A stretch of 19,504 bases of DNA. Origin: an uncultured Oxalobacteraceae bacterium. Its GTDB lineage: Bacteria; Pseudomonadota; Gammaproteobacteria; Burkholderiales; Burkholderiaceae. Below, piece by piece: positions 1 through 8,180 of the stretch (position 1 is the stretch's first letter; each line of letters starts with the position of its first letter). Under the pieces are notes generated by a model. The model was not told the DNA's origin. It worked only from the letters and a program-made list of their open reading frames with translations, and searched no databases. The DNA lies in assembly GCA_946478765.1 (NCBI GenBank), contig CAMLDH010000032.1, forward strand, positions 1 to 19,504, given 5' to 3'. The position numbers were made by a program, and so were the translations under genes.

Positions 1-104
1 GTACGCGCCCTGCAAGGGACGAGCAACGCTGCAATGCGCCCCGAAGCGGCCCGCGGCACCCGTACACTGATACGAAAACCGCTCTAATTACATCCTGTTC
101 AAGT

Positions 105-133
105 AAAAAGCCGCACCAAGGTGCGGCTTTTTT
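105..133. terminator. Bidirectional rho-independent terminator after the cox operon
   Basis: A perfect GC-rich inverted repeat (arms about AAAAAGCCGCAC and GTGCGGCTTTTT, loop CAAG) is flanked by an A-run on the left and a T-run on the right, so it can terminate transcription on both strands. On the minus strand it sits 34 bases past the coxC stop codon and would end the cytochrome oxidase operon. On the plus strand it could end a gene entering from the left edge. The 104 bases to its left hold no gene I can identify. Confidence 0.9.
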
Positions 134-166
134 ATGTATCGAACCGAACTTGTCGTGCGCTTACAC

Positions 167-1030
167 TTACAGCCAGTAAACCACCACGTACAAGCCGAGC
201 CAGACTACGTCCACGAAGTGCCAGTACCATGCAGCGCCCTCGAAGCCGAAGTGGTGATCCGCGGTAAAGTGACCTTTCATCACGCGGTACAGCACAACTG
301 ACAGCATGATCGCGCCCAGTGTAACGTGGAAGCCATGGAAACCGGTCAGCATGAAGAAGGTCGAACCGTAGATGCCGGAAGACAATTTGAGGTTCAATTC
401 ATGGTACGCATGGATGTACTCATATGCTTGAAAACCCATGAAGGTTGTGCCAAGCGCGATGGTGGCCAGCAACCAGAACGCGGTCTTGCCGCGATGCCCC
501 GCACGCAATGCGTGATGCGCGATCGTCAATGTCACGCCGGACGTCAACAACAACGCAGTGTTAATTGTCGGGATCGGGAACGGGCCCATCGTCGTGAATT
601 TTTCAATCGTGCCGGCCGGACCACCCGTGCCCCATTGGCCTGCAAAATCCGGCCACAAAATCTTGTGATCCAGATCCGCCAGCCATGGCATCGTGATGCT
701 GCGTGCATAGAACAGTGCGCCAAAGAAGCCCGCGAAGAACATCACTTCGGAGAAAATGAACCAGCTCATGCTCCAGCGAAACGAGGTATCGATACGGGCG
801 CTATACAGACCGCCTTCGGATTCCGCGAATGCGTCGCCGAACCAGTTGTACAGCACCACGATGAGCCCCAGGATCCCTGCAAGATTGGCATAGGGGCCCC
901 AGGCATAGCCATTGACCCATGCGGATGCACCTGCCATCGTCAAGAGGAGCGTTGCCCCTGCCAGCACCGGCCATTTGGATGGACCCGGCACAAAATAATA
1001 AGGCGCATTAGCGTGTTGCTGAGAACTCAT
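167..1030 (-). CDS. coxC: Cytochrome c oxidase subunit III
   Basis: This 287-residue integral membrane protein is the third core subunit of the haem-copper oxidase. It carries no metal but stabilises subunit I and the proton uptake path. Visible family features include the N-terminal YYFVPGPSKWP stretch, the SEVMFFAGFFGALFYAR helix, and a C-terminal segment with GFHGFHV and YWHFVDVVWL, all typical of subunit III. Length and about seven hydrophobic helices fit the family. I chose the ATG at 1030, which has GGAG seven bases upstream, rather than an in-frame TTG at 1042 that would overlap that ribosome site. It is the last gene of the cox operon, 20 bases after the DUF2970 gene and just ahead of the terminator. 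The family assignment is secure. Confidence 0.97.
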   Translation of the reverse strand: MSSQQHANAPYYFVPGPSKWPVLAGATLLLTMAGASAWVNGYAWGPYANLAGILGLIVVLYNWFGDAFAESEGGLYSARIDTSFRWSMSWFIFSEVMFFAGFFGALFYARSITMPWLADLDHKILWPDFAGQWGTGGPAGTIEKFTTMGPFPIPTINTALLLTSGVTLTIAHHALRAGHRGKTAFWLLATIALGTTFMGFQAYEYIHAYHELNLKLSSGIYGSTFFMLTGFHGFHVTLGAIMLSVVLYRVMKGHFTADHHFGFEGAAWYWHFVDVVWLGLYVVVYWL

Positions 1031-1050
1031 CTCGATCTCCAAATTTAAAA

Positions 1051-1266
1051 TTACTTTGCGACGACTGCCTTGACAATCATGATCAGCGTCGCAATAAAAA
1101 TCAATGCCCCAATCACGCCGGCAATAACCACATGCACGGGATTGAGCTGCGCGGCATCCTTTTCGTAATCGCTTTTCTTTCTGATGCCGAAAAACGACCA
1201 GAACACGGCCTTCATCGTCGCGCCAAACGAGGCTTTGCGCTTTGATGCATCCTTCAACTCTTCCAT
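1051..1266 (-). CDS. DUF2970 family small membrane protein
   Basis: This 71-residue protein has a basic, soluble N-terminal half (KRKASFGATMKAVFWSFFGIRKKSDYEKD) and one C-terminal transmembrane helix at about residues 45-68 (HVVIAGVIGALIFIATLIMI), followed by a lysine. This is the form of the DUF2970 family, which in betaproteobacteria typically sits between ctaG and coxC. Its function is unknown; the position suggests a role in oxidase assembly or stability, which is inference. An AAGGA motif lies upstream of the ATG. It is 13 bases downstream of ctaG in the same operon. Confidence 0.85.
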   Translation of the reverse strand: MEELKDASKRKASFGATMKAVFWSFFGIRKKSDYEKDAAQLNPVHVVIAGVIGALIFIATLIMIVKAVVAK

Positions 1267-1279
1267 GCTGCTTTATCCT

Positions 1280-1849
1280 TCAACCGGCCGTTTTGCCTTT
1301 TCCGGCAATTTCAAAAAACGTGTATGACAAGGTAATCGTCTTCACATCTTTCGGCAGCGCTGGATCGATGTAAAACACGACCGGCATCTGCTTCGCTTCA
1401 TTCGGCCCCAGCGTCTGTTGTTTGAAACAGAAACACTCGACCTTCTTGAAGTGCGCCGATGCCTGCTGCGGCGCATAACTCGGAATCGCCTGCGCATCGA
1501 TGCTGCGCGCTTGCGTATTCACCACTTCGTACACCACTTGCGCCATCTCACCCGGATGCACTTGCAAACTATTGACGACCGGGCGAAAACGCCAAGGTCC
1601 TTGCGCATTCGCGTCGAACTCAACTGTAATCGTCCGCGTTTTATCGATCTGCGTATTACCGACACGCTCTACCGTTGCGTCTTTCGGCGTCAGGATATTG
1701 ACGCCGGTAATTTCGCAAATTTTTTTGTAGATCGGGACCAGCGCATAACCAAAGCCGAACATCAATACCGCAACAACAAGCAGCTTGCCCAACATCTGGG
1801 CATTCAGTTTGCGCGCGTATCCGGTACGATCTTGATCTTGCTGTTCCAT
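1280..1849 (-). CDS. ctaG: Cytochrome c oxidase assembly protein CtaG/Cox11
   Basis: This 189-residue copper chaperone delivers copper to the CuB site of subunit I. A single N-terminal transmembrane helix (about residues 20-40, ending YALVPIYKKICEITG) anchors a periplasmic immunoglobulin-like domain. The conserved copper-binding pair is visible as C139 and C141 in VECFCFKQQTL, and a further cysteine, C45, follows the membrane anchor as in Cox11 proteins. Other family signatures are PWRFRP and the C-terminal LSYTFFEI. Length matches bacterial CtaG. It starts one base after the stop of the 35-residue peptide gene and lies between coxA and coxC, as expected for an assembly factor of this oxidase. 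Confidence 0.96.
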   Translation of the reverse strand: MEQQDQDRTGYARKLNAQMLGKLLVVAVLMFGFGYALVPIYKKICEITGVNILTPKDATVERVGNTQIDKTRTITVEFDANAQGPWRFRPVVNSLQVHPGEMAQVVYEVVNTQARSIDAQAIPSYAPQQASAHFKKVECFCFKQQTLGPNEAKQMPVVFYIDPALPKDVKTITLSYTFFEIAGKGKTAG

Positions 1850-1850
1850 T

Positions 1851-1958
1851 TCAACTCAACCACAACCGCTTGACGAAGACGCCAGCAAAAAATATGAGCG
1901 CGATCGACGCCAGAATCAGCGCGGTTTTGAGGTTGTTCGGTTTTTTCTGGTCAGTCAT
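1851..1958 (-). CDS. Cytochrome oxidase small assembly-type membrane peptide (35 aa)
   Basis: A 35-codon open frame begins ATG (1958) with MTDQKKPNNLKTALILAS and ends FVKRLWLS. It has a short polar N-terminus, one hydrophobic helix of about 18 residues and a basic C-terminus, so it should be a single-pass membrane peptide. It lies exactly between coxA and ctaG with one base before the ctaG start, so translation is probably coupled. Betaproteobacterial cox operons often carry a tiny gene here, annotated as cytochrome oxidase small assembly protein. Assignment to that group rests on position and form. It is short enough that gene finders commonly miss it. Confidence 0.75.
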   Translation of the reverse strand: MTDQKKPNNLKTALILASIALIFFAGVFVKRLWLS

Positions 1959-1993
1959 ATGCACAATCAGGCGAGCATGCGCTCGCCATCAAA

Positions 1994-3589
1994 TTACTTC
2001 ACTGTCGGCGGTGTTTCAAAAGTGTGGAACGGTGCCGGGCTGGGAATTGTCCACTCAAGACCTTCTGCGCCTTCCCATGGCTTATCAGCCGCCTTTTGGC
2101 CGCCCTTGATCGACGGCAGCACAACTGCGAACAGGAAATACACCTGTGACAGACCGAAACCGAACGCACCGATCGACGCCACCATGTTGAAGTCGGTAAA
2201 CTGCGCCGGGTAGTCCGCATAGCGGCGCGGCATGCCGGCCAGCCCCAGGAAGTGCATCGGGAAGAAGGTAACGTTGAAGGTGATCAGCGATGCCCAAAAA
2301 TGGAACTTGCCGCGCGCTTCGTTGTACATGAAGCCGGTCCACTTCGGACCCCAGTAGTAGAAACCAGCGAACAGCGCGAACAGGGAGCCGGCCACCAGCA
2401 CGTAGTGGAAGTGCGCCACCACGTAGTAGGTATCCTGCAACTGGATATCAATCGGCGTCACCGCCAGGATCAGGCCGGTGAAGCCACCCATCGTGAACAC
2501 GAAGATGAAGCCGACGGCAAACAGCATCGGCGTCTCGAAGGTCATCGAACCCTTCCACATCGTGGCAATCCAGTTGAACACTTTAACGCCGGTCGGAATC
2601 GCGATCAGCATCGTTGCGTACATGAAGAACAGCTGACCGGTCACCGGCATGCCGGTTGTGAACATGTGATGCGCCCAGACGATGAACGACAGGATCGCGA
2701 TCGACGACGTTGCATATACCATTGATGCATAGCCGAACAATTGCTTGCGGGCGAAGGCAGGAATGATGTGCGATACGATGCCGAACGCCGGCAAAATCAT
2801 GATGTAGACCTCGGGATGACCGAAGAACCAGAAGATATGCTGGTACATCACCGGATCGCCACCGCCGGCCGCATTGAAGAATGATGTACCGAAATGACGG
2901 TCAGTCAGGGTCATTGTGATCGCACCAGCCAGCACCGGCATCACGGCGATCAACAGGTAAGAGGTAATCAGCCAGGTCCAGCAAAACATCGGCATTTTCA
3001 TCAGCGTCATGCCGGGTGCGCGCATGTTCAGAATCGTGGTGATGATGTTGATCGAGCCCATGATCGACGATGCACCCATGATGTGCATCGCGAAAATGCC
3101 CATGTCCATGCCGATGCCCATCTGGGTCGACAGCGGCGCATACAGCGTCCAGCCGGCGGCAGTCGCGCCGCCCGGCACCAGGAACGACGTTGCCAGCAGC
3201 AACGCGGCAGGCGGCAGCAGCCAGAACGAGAAGTTGTTCATGCGTGCGAATGCCATGTCGGATGCGCCGATCTGCAGCGGCACCATCCAGTTGGCAAAAC
3301 CCACGAAGGCCGGCATGATCGCGCCGAACACCATGATCAAGCCGTGCATGGTGGTTAACTGATTGAAGAATTCCGGCTGAAAGAATTGCAAGCCGGGCTG
3401 GAACAACTCGGCGCGGATCAGCATCGCCAGCAAGCCGCCCGACAACAGCATGGTGAAAGAGAACCACAGATACAGCGTACCGATGTCCTTGTGGTTGGTC
3501 GCGTACAACCAGCGACGCCAGCCGTGCGGATGGTCGTGCGCGTGGTCGTGAGAATGATCGTGTGCGTGATCGATTGCGGTAGTGCTCAT
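1994..3589 (-). CDS. coxA: Cytochrome c oxidase subunit I (haem-copper catalytic subunit)
   Basis: This 531-residue, roughly 12-helix catalytic subunit reduces O2 to water and pumps protons. All metal ligands are visible: H82 (TTMHG) and H395 for low-spin haem a, H393 (VAHFHY) for haem a3, and H258 (FFGHPEVY), H307 and H308 (WAHHMF) for CuB, with Y262 as the cross-linked tyrosine. The D-channel entry (D111 in [12 protein letters not shown]) and the K-channel lysine (GVKVFNW, about K336) are present, so it is an A-type, proton-pumping oxidase. An unusual N-terminus has alternating His-Asp repeats (about residues 8-22) before the standard [15 protein letters not shown] start. A strong GAGGAG ribosome site lies seven bases before the ATG. 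It follows coxB by 18 bases. Confidence 0.98.
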   Translation of the reverse strand: MSTTAIDHAHDHSHDHAHDHPHGWRRWLYATNHKDIGTLYLWFSFTMLLSGGLLAMLIRAELFQPGLQFFQPEFFNQLTTMHGLIMVFGAIMPAFVGFANWMVPLQIGASDMAFARMNNFSFWLLPPAALLLATSFLVPGGATAAGWTLYAPLSTQMGIGMDMGIFAMHIMGASSIMGSINIITTILNMRAPGMTLMKMPMFCWTWLITSYLLIAVMPVLAGAITMTLTDRHFGTSFFNAAGGGDPVMYQHIFWFFGHPEVYIMILPAFGIVSHIIPAFARKQLFGYASMVYATSSIAILSFIVWAHHMFTTGMPVTGQLFFMYATMLIAIPTGVKVFNWIATMWKGSMTFETPMLFAVGFIFVFTMGGFTGLILAVTPIDIQLQDTYYVVAHFHYVLVAGSLFALFAGFYYWGPKWTGFMYNEARGKFHFWASLITFNVTFFPMHFLGLAGMPRRYADYPAQFTDFNMVASIGAFGFGLSQVYFLFAVVLPSIKGGQKAADKPWEGAEGLEWTIPSPAPFHTFETPPTVK

Positions 3590-3607
3590 CTCAAACTCCT
3601 CAATTTA

Positions 3608-4780
3608 TTACTTGCGCGCAGCCAGAACTTCGGCCGGTTGAACGATGTTTTCCTGGGCTTTATTGGACCAGTTGTTGCGGGTGTAGGTAATCACCGCAGC
3701 AATATCGGTATCGGACAACACCGACTTCCATGCCGGCATCGCGTTTTTACCGTTCAACACGATCTTCATTTGATTCGCTTTCGGGCCGTTCACAATCGCA
3801 GAACCGTCCAGCGCCGGGAATGCGCCGGGCACCCCCTTGCCGGTCGCCTGATGGCACACTGCGCAGTTCGCAGCATAGGTTTTTTCGCCGCGTTGTTTCA
3901 GCTCAGCCACCGTCCAGACCTTGTTGGGATCGTCTGCCTTGGCAGCCATTTCCTTCTTCTTGCCGTCGACCCATTTCTTGTAGTCGTCTTCGCTGACAAC
4001 ATTGACGACGATCGGCATGAACGCGTGCTCCTTGCCGCACAGCTCAACGCACTGCCCACGATAGGTGCCGATTTTTTCAGCCTTGAACCAGGTGTCGCGC
4101 ACAAAGCCGGGAATAGCATCCTGCTTGACGCCGAACGCAGGAATGGTCCATGAGTGGATCACATCGTTTGCAGTTGTGATGATGCGAACTTTTTTGTTGA
4201 CCGGGACGACGACAGGATTGTCCACTTCGAGCAAATAATTATCGTTGCGCGGTTCCGTTGGCGCTATGCCGGGCGAGCCGACCTGGGAACGCGGCGTAGC
4301 CAGATTGGACAGGAACGCAATGCCTTCACCTTCCCCTTTGAGGTAATCGTAACCCCATTTCCATTGCATGCCAGTCGCCTTGATGGTGAGGTCGGCATTG
4401 GACGTGTCCTTCATTGCAACCACGGTTTTGGTGGCGGGCAGTGCCATGCCGATCACGATCAGGAACGGCACCACTGTCCATGCGATCTCGACTGCGGTGC
4501 TTTCATGGAAGCTCGCGGCTCTATGGCCCAGCGATTTGCGGTGCTTGAGGATCGAATAGAACATCACGCCGAACACGGCAATGAAGATTGCCAGACAGAT
4601 GAACAGCATCAGGTTATGGATCGAATAGATCTCACGCGCAATCTGCGTTACGGGTTGCTGCAAGTTGAGTTCCAGCACAGCCGGCCCCCCTTGGCTATCG
4701 ACCACCGCCCACGCCGGCAAACCTGCCGCCATGAGCCACGCACCAAGCATCAACGTTTGAAGGCGCTTCGCATATTTCAT
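3608..4780 (-). CDS. coxB: Cytochrome c oxidase subunit II with fused cytochrome c domain
   Basis: This 390-residue subunit accepts electrons from cytochrome c through the binuclear CuA centre. It has a signal peptide (about residues 1-25, ending LPAWA), two transmembrane helices (about 53-78 and 98-117) and a periplasmic cupredoxin domain. The CuA ligands are H209 (VIHSW), C244, E246, C248, H252 and M255 (CVELCGKEHAFM). After residue 290 comes a fused class I cytochrome c domain with C306-A-V-C309-H310 and a likely axial M348 (AMPAW), making it a caa3-like subunit II. The frame extends upstream to 4885, but the ATG at 4780 has a GAGGAAATT ribosome site directly upstream and begins a proper signal peptide. 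It starts 58 bases after the DUF2244 stop codon. Confidence 0.97.
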   Translation of the reverse strand: MKYAKRLQTLMLGAWLMAAGLPAWAVVDSQGGPAVLELNLQQPVTQIAREIYSIHNLMLFICLAIFIAVFGVMFYSILKHRKSLGHRAASFHESTAVEIAWTVVPFLIVIGMALPATKTVVAMKDTSNADLTIKATGMQWKWGYDYLKGEGEGIAFLSNLATPRSQVGSPGIAPTEPRNDNYLLEVDNPVVVPVNKKVRIITTANDVIHSWTIPAFGVKQDAIPGFVRDTWFKAEKIGTYRGQCVELCGKEHAFMPIVVNVVSEDDYKKWVDGKKKEMAAKADDPNKVWTVAELKQRGEKTYAANCAVCHQATGKGVPGAFPALDGSAIVNGPKANQMKIVLNGKNAMPAWKSVLSDTDIAAVITYTRNNWSNKAQENIVQPAEVLAARK

Positions 4781-4838
4781 AATTTCCTCAAAAGCCCAAA
4801 ATAATAATTTTTTTGCCCAGTGGCGGCGAAACACACCA

Positions 4839-5282
4839 CTAACCACTCGACGCCAGCGCGCTGCATAACTCCCGCGCAAACTCACGTCGCCTCCATTCTG
4901 TCAAAAACCGCCCTACTTCGACCCGCGTGCCATCGGCTTCCAGACGGATCAATCCACTCCGCGACAGCGGCGGCGCGACGCGTACTCTGCGCTTATCCAA
5001 TCTGAATTGACGAGTGCGCTCCGTCTGGATCAGTTCGACCAAAAGGACCTCATCGATTAACGCGATATGCTCACGGTCAGTCGCGTGGCGGGCAAACCGA
5101 AAAAAAGCCCAGCCCACCGCTGACATCTCGATAACCGCGAACCCAAGGACATACCAGGCACCGCGCACAGTGAAAAATGTCGCCACCATCAACGAGACCA
5201 TGCACAACCCTGCGAATGCCCTCATCAGCTGATGCGGCGATATCGAACAATTACGCTTTAAAACCCATTCTCGCGTGGCCAT
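4839..5282 (-). CDS. DUF2244 family membrane protein
   Basis: This 147-residue protein has a short polar N-terminus (WVLKRNCSISPHQL), two closely spaced transmembrane helices (about residues 20-65) and a cytoplasmic C-terminal domain containing LIRLEADGTRVEVGRFLTEWRR. This pattern is that of the DUF2244 family, often found next to cytochrome oxidase genes in proteobacteria and of unknown function. I chose the ATG at 5282, which has AGGGATG just upstream; a TTG at 5297 is possible but less likely. It is the first gene after the promoter at 5343-5372 and precedes coxB, so it is probably co-transcribed with the oxidase. An assembly role is inference only. Confidence 0.85.
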   Translation of the reverse strand: MATREWVLKRNCSISPHQLMRAFAGLCMVSLMVATFFTVRGAWYVLGFAVIEMSAVGWAFFRFARHATDREHIALIDEVLLVELIQTERTRQFRLDKRRVRVAPPLSRSGLIRLEADGTRVEVGRFLTEWRRREFARELCSALASSG

Positions 5283-5342
5283 GACATCCCTATCCAAAAG
5301 GATAGCAAGACAATGCCGACACTACTTACTTAGAACTGCGGA

Positions 5343-5372
5343 AGTATAAGTCGGAAAGAGACTCGTTATCAA
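5343..5372 (-). promoter_or_regulatory. Sigma70-like promoter for the DUF2244-cox operon
   Basis: On the minus strand TTGATA (5372-5367, five of six bases of the -35 consensus) is followed after 18 bases by TATACT (5348-5343, five of six of the -10 consensus). Transcription would start near 5336, about 54 bases before the DUF2244 start codon. The segment lies between the end of bioC and DUF2244, where a promoter for the operon is required. Found by eye; no scoring was done. Confidence 0.5.
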
Positions 5373-5524
5373 GTGGAAAAGCGACTAGAAATCTCCGCCG
5401 CTGCACGGAGCCGAGTGTAATTTCAGCCGCAAACGCCGCGCCACTCCTGATTTATTGATCGTTATCGAAGGACAAGGTTCGCGTGGTTTTATCGTGTTTT
5501 GCGCCTGACTGGGGGGCGCGCGCT

Positions 5525-6478
5525 CTATTTTTTGCGCAGATCCAGCCGGATAATTGCCTCTCCTGCCGCAGTCGTCCGTGGCGCAGGGCGAAACGCATGG
5601 CCGTAGATGATCTCGAAGGTCAGCGGAATCTTGCCGTCGGGCCGCCGCAACCTGTCCAGCGCTTGAAGCGCCCGCCTCCATGCGTGCCGGCCGAACAAGG
5701 CACGGCGTCGCGTCAGAAGCGGATTGCCGCCCCAGGCCCGCACGTCCGCCATCAATTTGTCGGTGGATTCATAGGTGACGGTGATGGTTTCCATATCCAT
5801 CACCGGCGTGGAAAATCCGACGTTGACCAGCATGTCGCCAAAATCATGCATATCGACAAATGACAATGCATGGGGCATTTCATCCGCCGCCGCAAATGCC
5901 GCCCGCAGCTCCTTGAAAGTGTCCGGCCCGAAGCAAGAAAACATTAACAAGCCATCAACGCTGAGCACGCGACGCCATTCCGCGAATACGCGGTCAGGTT
6001 GCGGATGCCAATGCAATGCAAGGTTGGACCACACCAGATCGACCGCATTAAGATTCAGCGGCAATTGTGCGAAGTCGCCGCACAATACGCTGGACGGCAC
6101 ACCCGATCCGCCGACGGCTTTACCTGGCAGCCATTTGGCCAGAAACCGGTTCATCGACGACATCGCAGCGAGTTGCTTTGTGCGCACTGCGGTCAGCATG
6201 GCCGCCGAAGCATCGACGCCCAGCACGTGCGCGTCCGTGTATTGCGCTTGCAACAACGATAAATCCGCCCCCTCGCCACAGCCGGCATCGAGTACGCGCC
6301 GCGGCATGATTTTGATCAATGCCAAGCGTTCATGCATGCGCGCAGCAACTTCGCGTCGCAAAAAATTCGACTCGGCAACGCGGTCCGGCGCAGTGAACAA
6401 TTGCCGCACACGACGCAGATCGATCGGCGCGCTGAATGCCGAATCGGCGGAGGAAGATGGCAACGACACAGGAGACAC
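5525..6478 (-). CDS. bioC: Malonyl-ACP O-methyltransferase BioC
   Basis: This 317-residue SAM-dependent methyltransferase is predicted to methylate malonyl-ACP, the first step in making the pimeloyl moiety of biotin. The SAM-binding motif I is LDAGCGEG (residues 63-70), followed by the acidic LGVDAS (D89), and VDLVWSNLALHW (146-157) as motif II. The segment MFSCFGPDTFKELR (179-192) and the late FEIIYGHAFRP are characteristic of BioC. The N-terminal VRQLFTAPDRVAESNFLRREVAARM corresponds to the usual BioC opening. The start is uncertain: the GTG at 6478 has no clear ribosome site and another GTG lies nine bases inside. It is divergent from comF. No other biotin gene is in the window. Confidence 0.88.
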   Translation of the reverse strand: MSPVSLPSSSADSAFSAPIDLRRVRQLFTAPDRVAESNFLRREVAARMHERLALIKIMPRRVLDAGCGEGADLSLLQAQYTDAHVLGVDASAAMLTAVRTKQLAAMSSMNRFLAKWLPGKAVGGSGVPSSVLCGDFAQLPLNLNAVDLVWSNLALHWHPQPDRVFAEWRRVLSVDGLLMFSCFGPDTFKELRAAFAAADEMPHALSFVDMHDFGDMLVNVGFSTPVMDMETITVTYESTDKLMADVRAWGGNPLLTRRRALFGRHAWRRALQALDRLRRPDGKIPLTFEIIYGHAFRPAPRTTAAGEAIIRLDLRKK

Positions 6479-6543
6479 AGGGAATGGGCGAGATGAAATG
6501 AGATAATCGGCGTTAGTTTACACGCTTGAAGGCAATACTGCCC

Positions 6544-7296
6544 ATGCTCTCCCGTTTGCGTCACTGGTCGCTACATCTGTCCGCCCGCCTGCCTGTGCTG
6601 GTGCCGTCTTCGTGCGCGCTATGCGGCATGGTTGATGACGACGCAATTTGTGGAAGTTGCCGCGTGCGATTTTTCGCTGTACGCAAACATCGCTGCACCC
6701 AGTGCGCGACGCCGTTGCCGGGAATCACGCCAGCGAGCGCACAGCGCTGCGGCGACTGCCTGAAACAGCCGCCCGCATTCGATGCGACCTTCGTTGCCGC
6801 CGATTACGCGCCGCCGATCGATCAATTGGTGCTGGCATTGAAATTCGGCAGCCGCCTGGCATTGGCGCCGCTGTTTGCGCGCATGCTGTGCGATGCCTTG
6901 CTGCACGAGCGGGCGCAAGCGCTTGCCTTGCCGACGCAATTGATTGCGGTGCCGCTTGGCGCACAGCGCCTGACGGAACGCGGCTTCAATCAGGCGCTGG
7001 AAATCGCCAAGCCTCTTTCGCGCGCACTTGGCATCGCACTCGATGCGCATCTGGTCCTGCGCCAGCGCGAAACCAATGCACAGGCATTGCTGCATCCGGA
7101 TGAACGCCACAAGAACATCCGGCACGCGTTCATGGTCGCGCACGGCGCCGTCGATGACGTACGCGGCCGGCATATCGGTGTCGTCGACGATGTGATCACC
7201 ACCGGCGAGACGCTCCATGAAATGGCGGCGACATTGAAACGTTTCGGCGCCACGCGCGTCACCAATTTCGTGTTCGCCAGAACATTGCAGAAATAA
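6544..7296 (+). CDS. comF: ComF family phosphoribosyltransferase-like protein
   Basis: This 250-residue protein belongs to the ComF/GntX family, linked to DNA uptake and use of extracellular DNA in several bacteria. The N-terminus carries cysteine pairs of a zinc-ribbon type: C24/C27, C36/C39, C51/C54 and C69/C72. The C-terminal phosphoribosyltransferase fold shows PLGAQRLTERGFNQ (137-150) and the PRPP-binding loop VVDDVITTGET (213-223). I chose the ATG at 6544; a TTG at 6526 is in frame, but no good ribosome site favours it. It lies divergent from bioC, a common arrangement in this bacterial group, and 20 bases ahead of trmL, suggesting co-transcription. Confidence 0.92.
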   Translation: MLSRLRHWSLHLSARLPVLVPSSCALCGMVDDDAICGSCRVRFFAVRKHRCTQCATPLPGITPASAQRCGDCLKQPPAFDATFVAADYAPPIDQLVLALKFGSRLALAPLFARMLCDALLHERAQALALPTQLIAVPLGAQRLTERGFNQALEIAKPLSRALGIALDAHLVLRQRETNAQALLHPDERHKNIRHAFMVAHGAVDDVRGRHIGVVDDVITTGETLHEMAATLKRFGATRVTNFVFARTLQK

Positions 7297-7316
7297 GAAA
7301 TAACAGGAGAACGAAT

Positions 7317-7787
7317 TTGTTTCACGTCGTACTGGTTGAGCCTGAGATCCCGCCCAACACCGGCAACATCATTCGCCTGTGCGCCAATACCGGCGCGCAA
7401 TTGCATTTGATCGAACCGCTCGGTTTTCCCCTGGATGACGCAAAAATGCGCCGCGCCGGACTCGATTATCATGATTACGCCACGATGAAAGTGCATCGCG
7501 ACTGGCATGCGTTCATCGCGAGCGAAGCGCCCGATCCGGCTCGCATGTTCGCGTTGACCACGCACGGCTCGACGCCGTTTGCGGATGTGGCATTCCGTCC
7601 CGGCGATGTGTTCGTGTTCGGCTCCGAAACCAAAGGGTTGAATTCTGCATTGCGCGAATCGTTTGCAGCCGCACAACGCATTCGATTGCCGATGCGGCCC
7701 GACAATCGCAGCCTGAACCTGTCCAATACCGTCGCAGTGGTGGTCTATGAAGCGTGGCGCCAGAACGGCTTTGCCGGGGGCGGCTAA
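7317..7787 (+). CDS. trmL: tRNA (cytidine(34)-2'-O)-methyltransferase TrmL
   Basis: This 156-residue SPOUT-family enzyme is predicted to 2'-O-methylate the wobble base C34 or cmnm5U34 of tRNA-Leu isoacceptors. The SPOUT motifs are visible in order: EIPPNTGNIIRLCANTG (residues 10-26), VFVFGSETKGL, and RLPMRPDNRSLNLSNTVAVV near the C-terminus, which form the knotted SAM site. Length is typical of TrmL. The start codon is TTG at 7317, supported by AGGAGA six bases upstream and the family N-terminus FHVVLVEPEIP. It follows comF by 20 bases on the same strand. Confidence 0.95.
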   Translation: MFHVVLVEPEIPPNTGNIIRLCANTGAQLHLIEPLGFPLDDAKMRRAGLDYHDYATMKVHRDWHAFIASEAPDPARMFALTTHGSTPFADVAFRPGDVFVFGSETKGLNSALRESFAAAQRIRLPMRPDNRSLNLSNTVAVVVYEAWRQNGFAGGG

Positions 7788-8180
7788 CAGACATCATATG
7801 AATTTCAGGAGCCCCGATGCATCACTGAACGTTTCGGTGCGCGGGGCGCACGCCATATTGATTTGCAAAATACCGTACATCCGGCGCAATGCATTGCGCT
7901 ACGGCTCGCGTCACTTCTGTCCGCAAGCGCGTGCCTTGGGACAGGATCACATTGGCGGGACATGCGCACGATGGTGGACGGCGCCATGCGGCCGCAGCAA
8001 GCCGCCATCGGATAGCCAGTCCTACAACAATACCCCCACAAATCAGAACGAAACCACTACTATTTACTATGGTTATTATTTACTATAGGTATCTTGTTCT
8101 CCTGCCGCCACCGCTCCTGAGTCAAACTTCAGTCGACGCTGGCAGGGACTGACAACATCGAGAGCCAGACAGGAAAGAGC
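7788..8180 (+). other. Intergenic region without a supported gene
   Basis: These 393 bases separate trmL from the di-haem peroxidase. Several short open frames cross the stretch on both strands, but none shows a recognisable protein, a good ribosome site or consistent codon use. It holds a perfect 16-base palindrome at 7884-7899 (GCGCAATGCATTGCGC). The last 140 bases become AT-rich with a direct repeat near 8061-8086 and probably contain the promoter of the peroxidase-kinase unit. I see no clear terminator for trmL. Confidence 0.6.
8061..8086 (+). repeat. Direct repeat TATTTACTAT, two copies upstream of the peroxidase gene
   Basis: The ten bases TATTTACTAT occur at 8061-8070 and again at 8077-8086, 16 bases apart start to start, in an AT-rich patch within otherwise GC-rich DNA. 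The patch is 95-120 bases before the peroxidase start codon. It could be a promoter core or a regulator site; no good -35/-10 pair stands out. Confidence 0.4.

Noticed and set aside
1..87. Open plus-strand frame from the window edge to a TAA at 85-87, possibly the 3' end of a gene converging on the terminator.
   Set aside because: Only 28 codons with no recognisable motif; the bidirectional terminator alone is not enough to call a gene.
326..1048. Long open frame (240 codons) on the plus strand opposite coxC.
   Set aside because: It is an antisense shadow of coxC with no domain signature; similar shadows occur opposite coxA, coxB and comF because of GC-rich codon structure.
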